NCBI GenBank assembly: GCA_913052545.1
Contig: CAJXEF010000152.1
Span: forward strand, 1-5,240
Source of the DNA: an uncultured Chloroflexota bacterium
GTDB taxonomy: Bacteria > Chloroflexota > Dehalococcoidia > UBA3495
Reading direction: 5' to 3'
Length of the DNA stretch: 5,240 nucleotides
A program made the position numbers and the translations under genes. The notes below the pieces were generated by a model. It was given only the letters and a program-made list of their open reading frames with translations. It was not told the origin of the DNA and searched no databases. Positions 5,028 through 5,240 of the stretch are shown piece after piece (position 1 is the stretch's first letter; each line of letters starts with the position of its first letter).

Positions 5028-5240
5028 TTGGACAGAGCTATATGGTTACTAGGACATGAGTTGAGTATGTTAGGCTTTATAGAACAAGCCTGAGAGGTCA
5101 GGGATGTTGCTCACCTGTGTGGTGAGCGAGAGGACAAGCTATATGTAATCCGTTCGGTCATGTTAGGAGTACTACTAGGCCTCAAGCCAAATGCAATGAG
5201 CCTAGATGTCAGGACCCGTATCCAAGCACTAATAAACGAA
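5028..5240 (+). CDS. Candidate novel selenoprotein, N-terminal part (runs off window)
   Basis: Starting at TTG 5028, the frame encodes MDRAIWLLGHELSMLGFIEQA, then TGA (5091-5093). It continues with EVRDVAHLCGEREDKLYVIR and on to SLDVRTRIQALINE at the window end, 71 codons with no other stop. Both sides of the TGA look like one helical, soluble protein. A ribosome binding site and TATAAT box precede the start, and a strong hairpin follows the TGA at the spacing expected for Sec decoding. The adjacent divergent operon carries a confident Sec codon, so the cell decodes UGA. If real, Sec is residue 22 and the nearest Cys is residue 31. This is not a CxxU/UxxC pair and not any selenoprotein family I recognise. 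Alternatives are a nonsense mutation in a decaying gene, a 21-residue leader peptide, or a start after the TGA (first in-frame ATG at 5160). Confidence 0.5.
5091..5093 (+). other. Candidate second selenocysteine codon (TGA)
   Basis: The in-frame TGA lies between GFIEQA and EVRDVAH. Recoding is supported by an open frame on both sides and the hairpin at 5107-5129. No homologue with Cys at this place is known to me, which is the missing evidence. Confidence 0.45.
5107..5129 (+). promoter_or_regulatory. SECIS-like hairpin after the 5091 TGA
   Basis: UUGCUCACC (5107-5115) pairs with GGUGAGCGA (5121-5129) to give a 9-bp stem with one G-U pair and a UGUGU loop (5116-5120). The stem starts 13 nt and the loop 22 nt after the UGA, and the second loop base is G. 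These values satisfy the usual bacterial SECIS layout and nearly copy the UGSC element (12 and 19 nt). No U-run follows, so it is not a simple terminator. Confidence 0.5.

Noticed and set aside
5041..5138. Possible tRNA (including tRNA-Sec) at the right edge, suggested by the strong stem
   Set aside because: No T-loop consensus, acceptor stem or cloverleaf can be built around it; the stem fits a SECIS-like hairpin inside an open frame better.

Overview
The window looks like a bacterial chromosome segment of moderate-to-low GC, with several TTG and GTG starts. In-frame TGA codons followed directly by hairpins inside the coding sequence point to the bacterial type of selenocysteine (Sec) decoding, because archaeal and eukaryotic SECIS elements usually lie in untranslated regions. 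The MFS carrier and the UGSC / DGLP gene pair resemble content I associate with uncultured Chloroflexota (SAR202-like) and similar free-living environmental bacteria. That placement is an inference from protein style, not a measurement.

Layout. Positions 2-199 (+) hold the C-terminal end of an unrecognised protein. Then come a TPR lipoprotein (218-769), a short ribbon-helix-helix-like protein (830-1036) and a two-helix membrane protein (1073-1279), all on the plus strand. A DUF2103-like gene (1286-1627) faces them on the minus strand and is divergent from a 12-TM major facilitator transporter (1740-3050, +). About 200 bp without a convincing gene follow (3051-3250), containing an interleaved set of inverted repeats. 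On the minus strand, 4918 to 3251 is a two-gene operon: a UGSC-family selenoprotein (4918-4370), split by an in-frame TGA at 4615-4613 that I read as Sec, and a 370-residue partner with a DGLPIIPPTP motif (4363-3251), 6 nt apart.

The right edge holds the least expected signal. Divergent from the UGSC operon, a plus-strand reading frame starts at TTG 5028 behind a good ribosome binding site and a TATAAT box, meets TGA at 5091-5093, and stays open to the end of the window. A strong hairpin begins 13 nt after that TGA, nearly the same geometry as at the UGSC codon (12 nt). I propose a second, possibly undescribed, selenoprotein that shares a divergent control region with the UGSC operon. The UGSC reading is strong because the family motif spans the TGA. 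The second rests on frame, ribosome binding site and RNA structure only, since I do not recognise the protein family.
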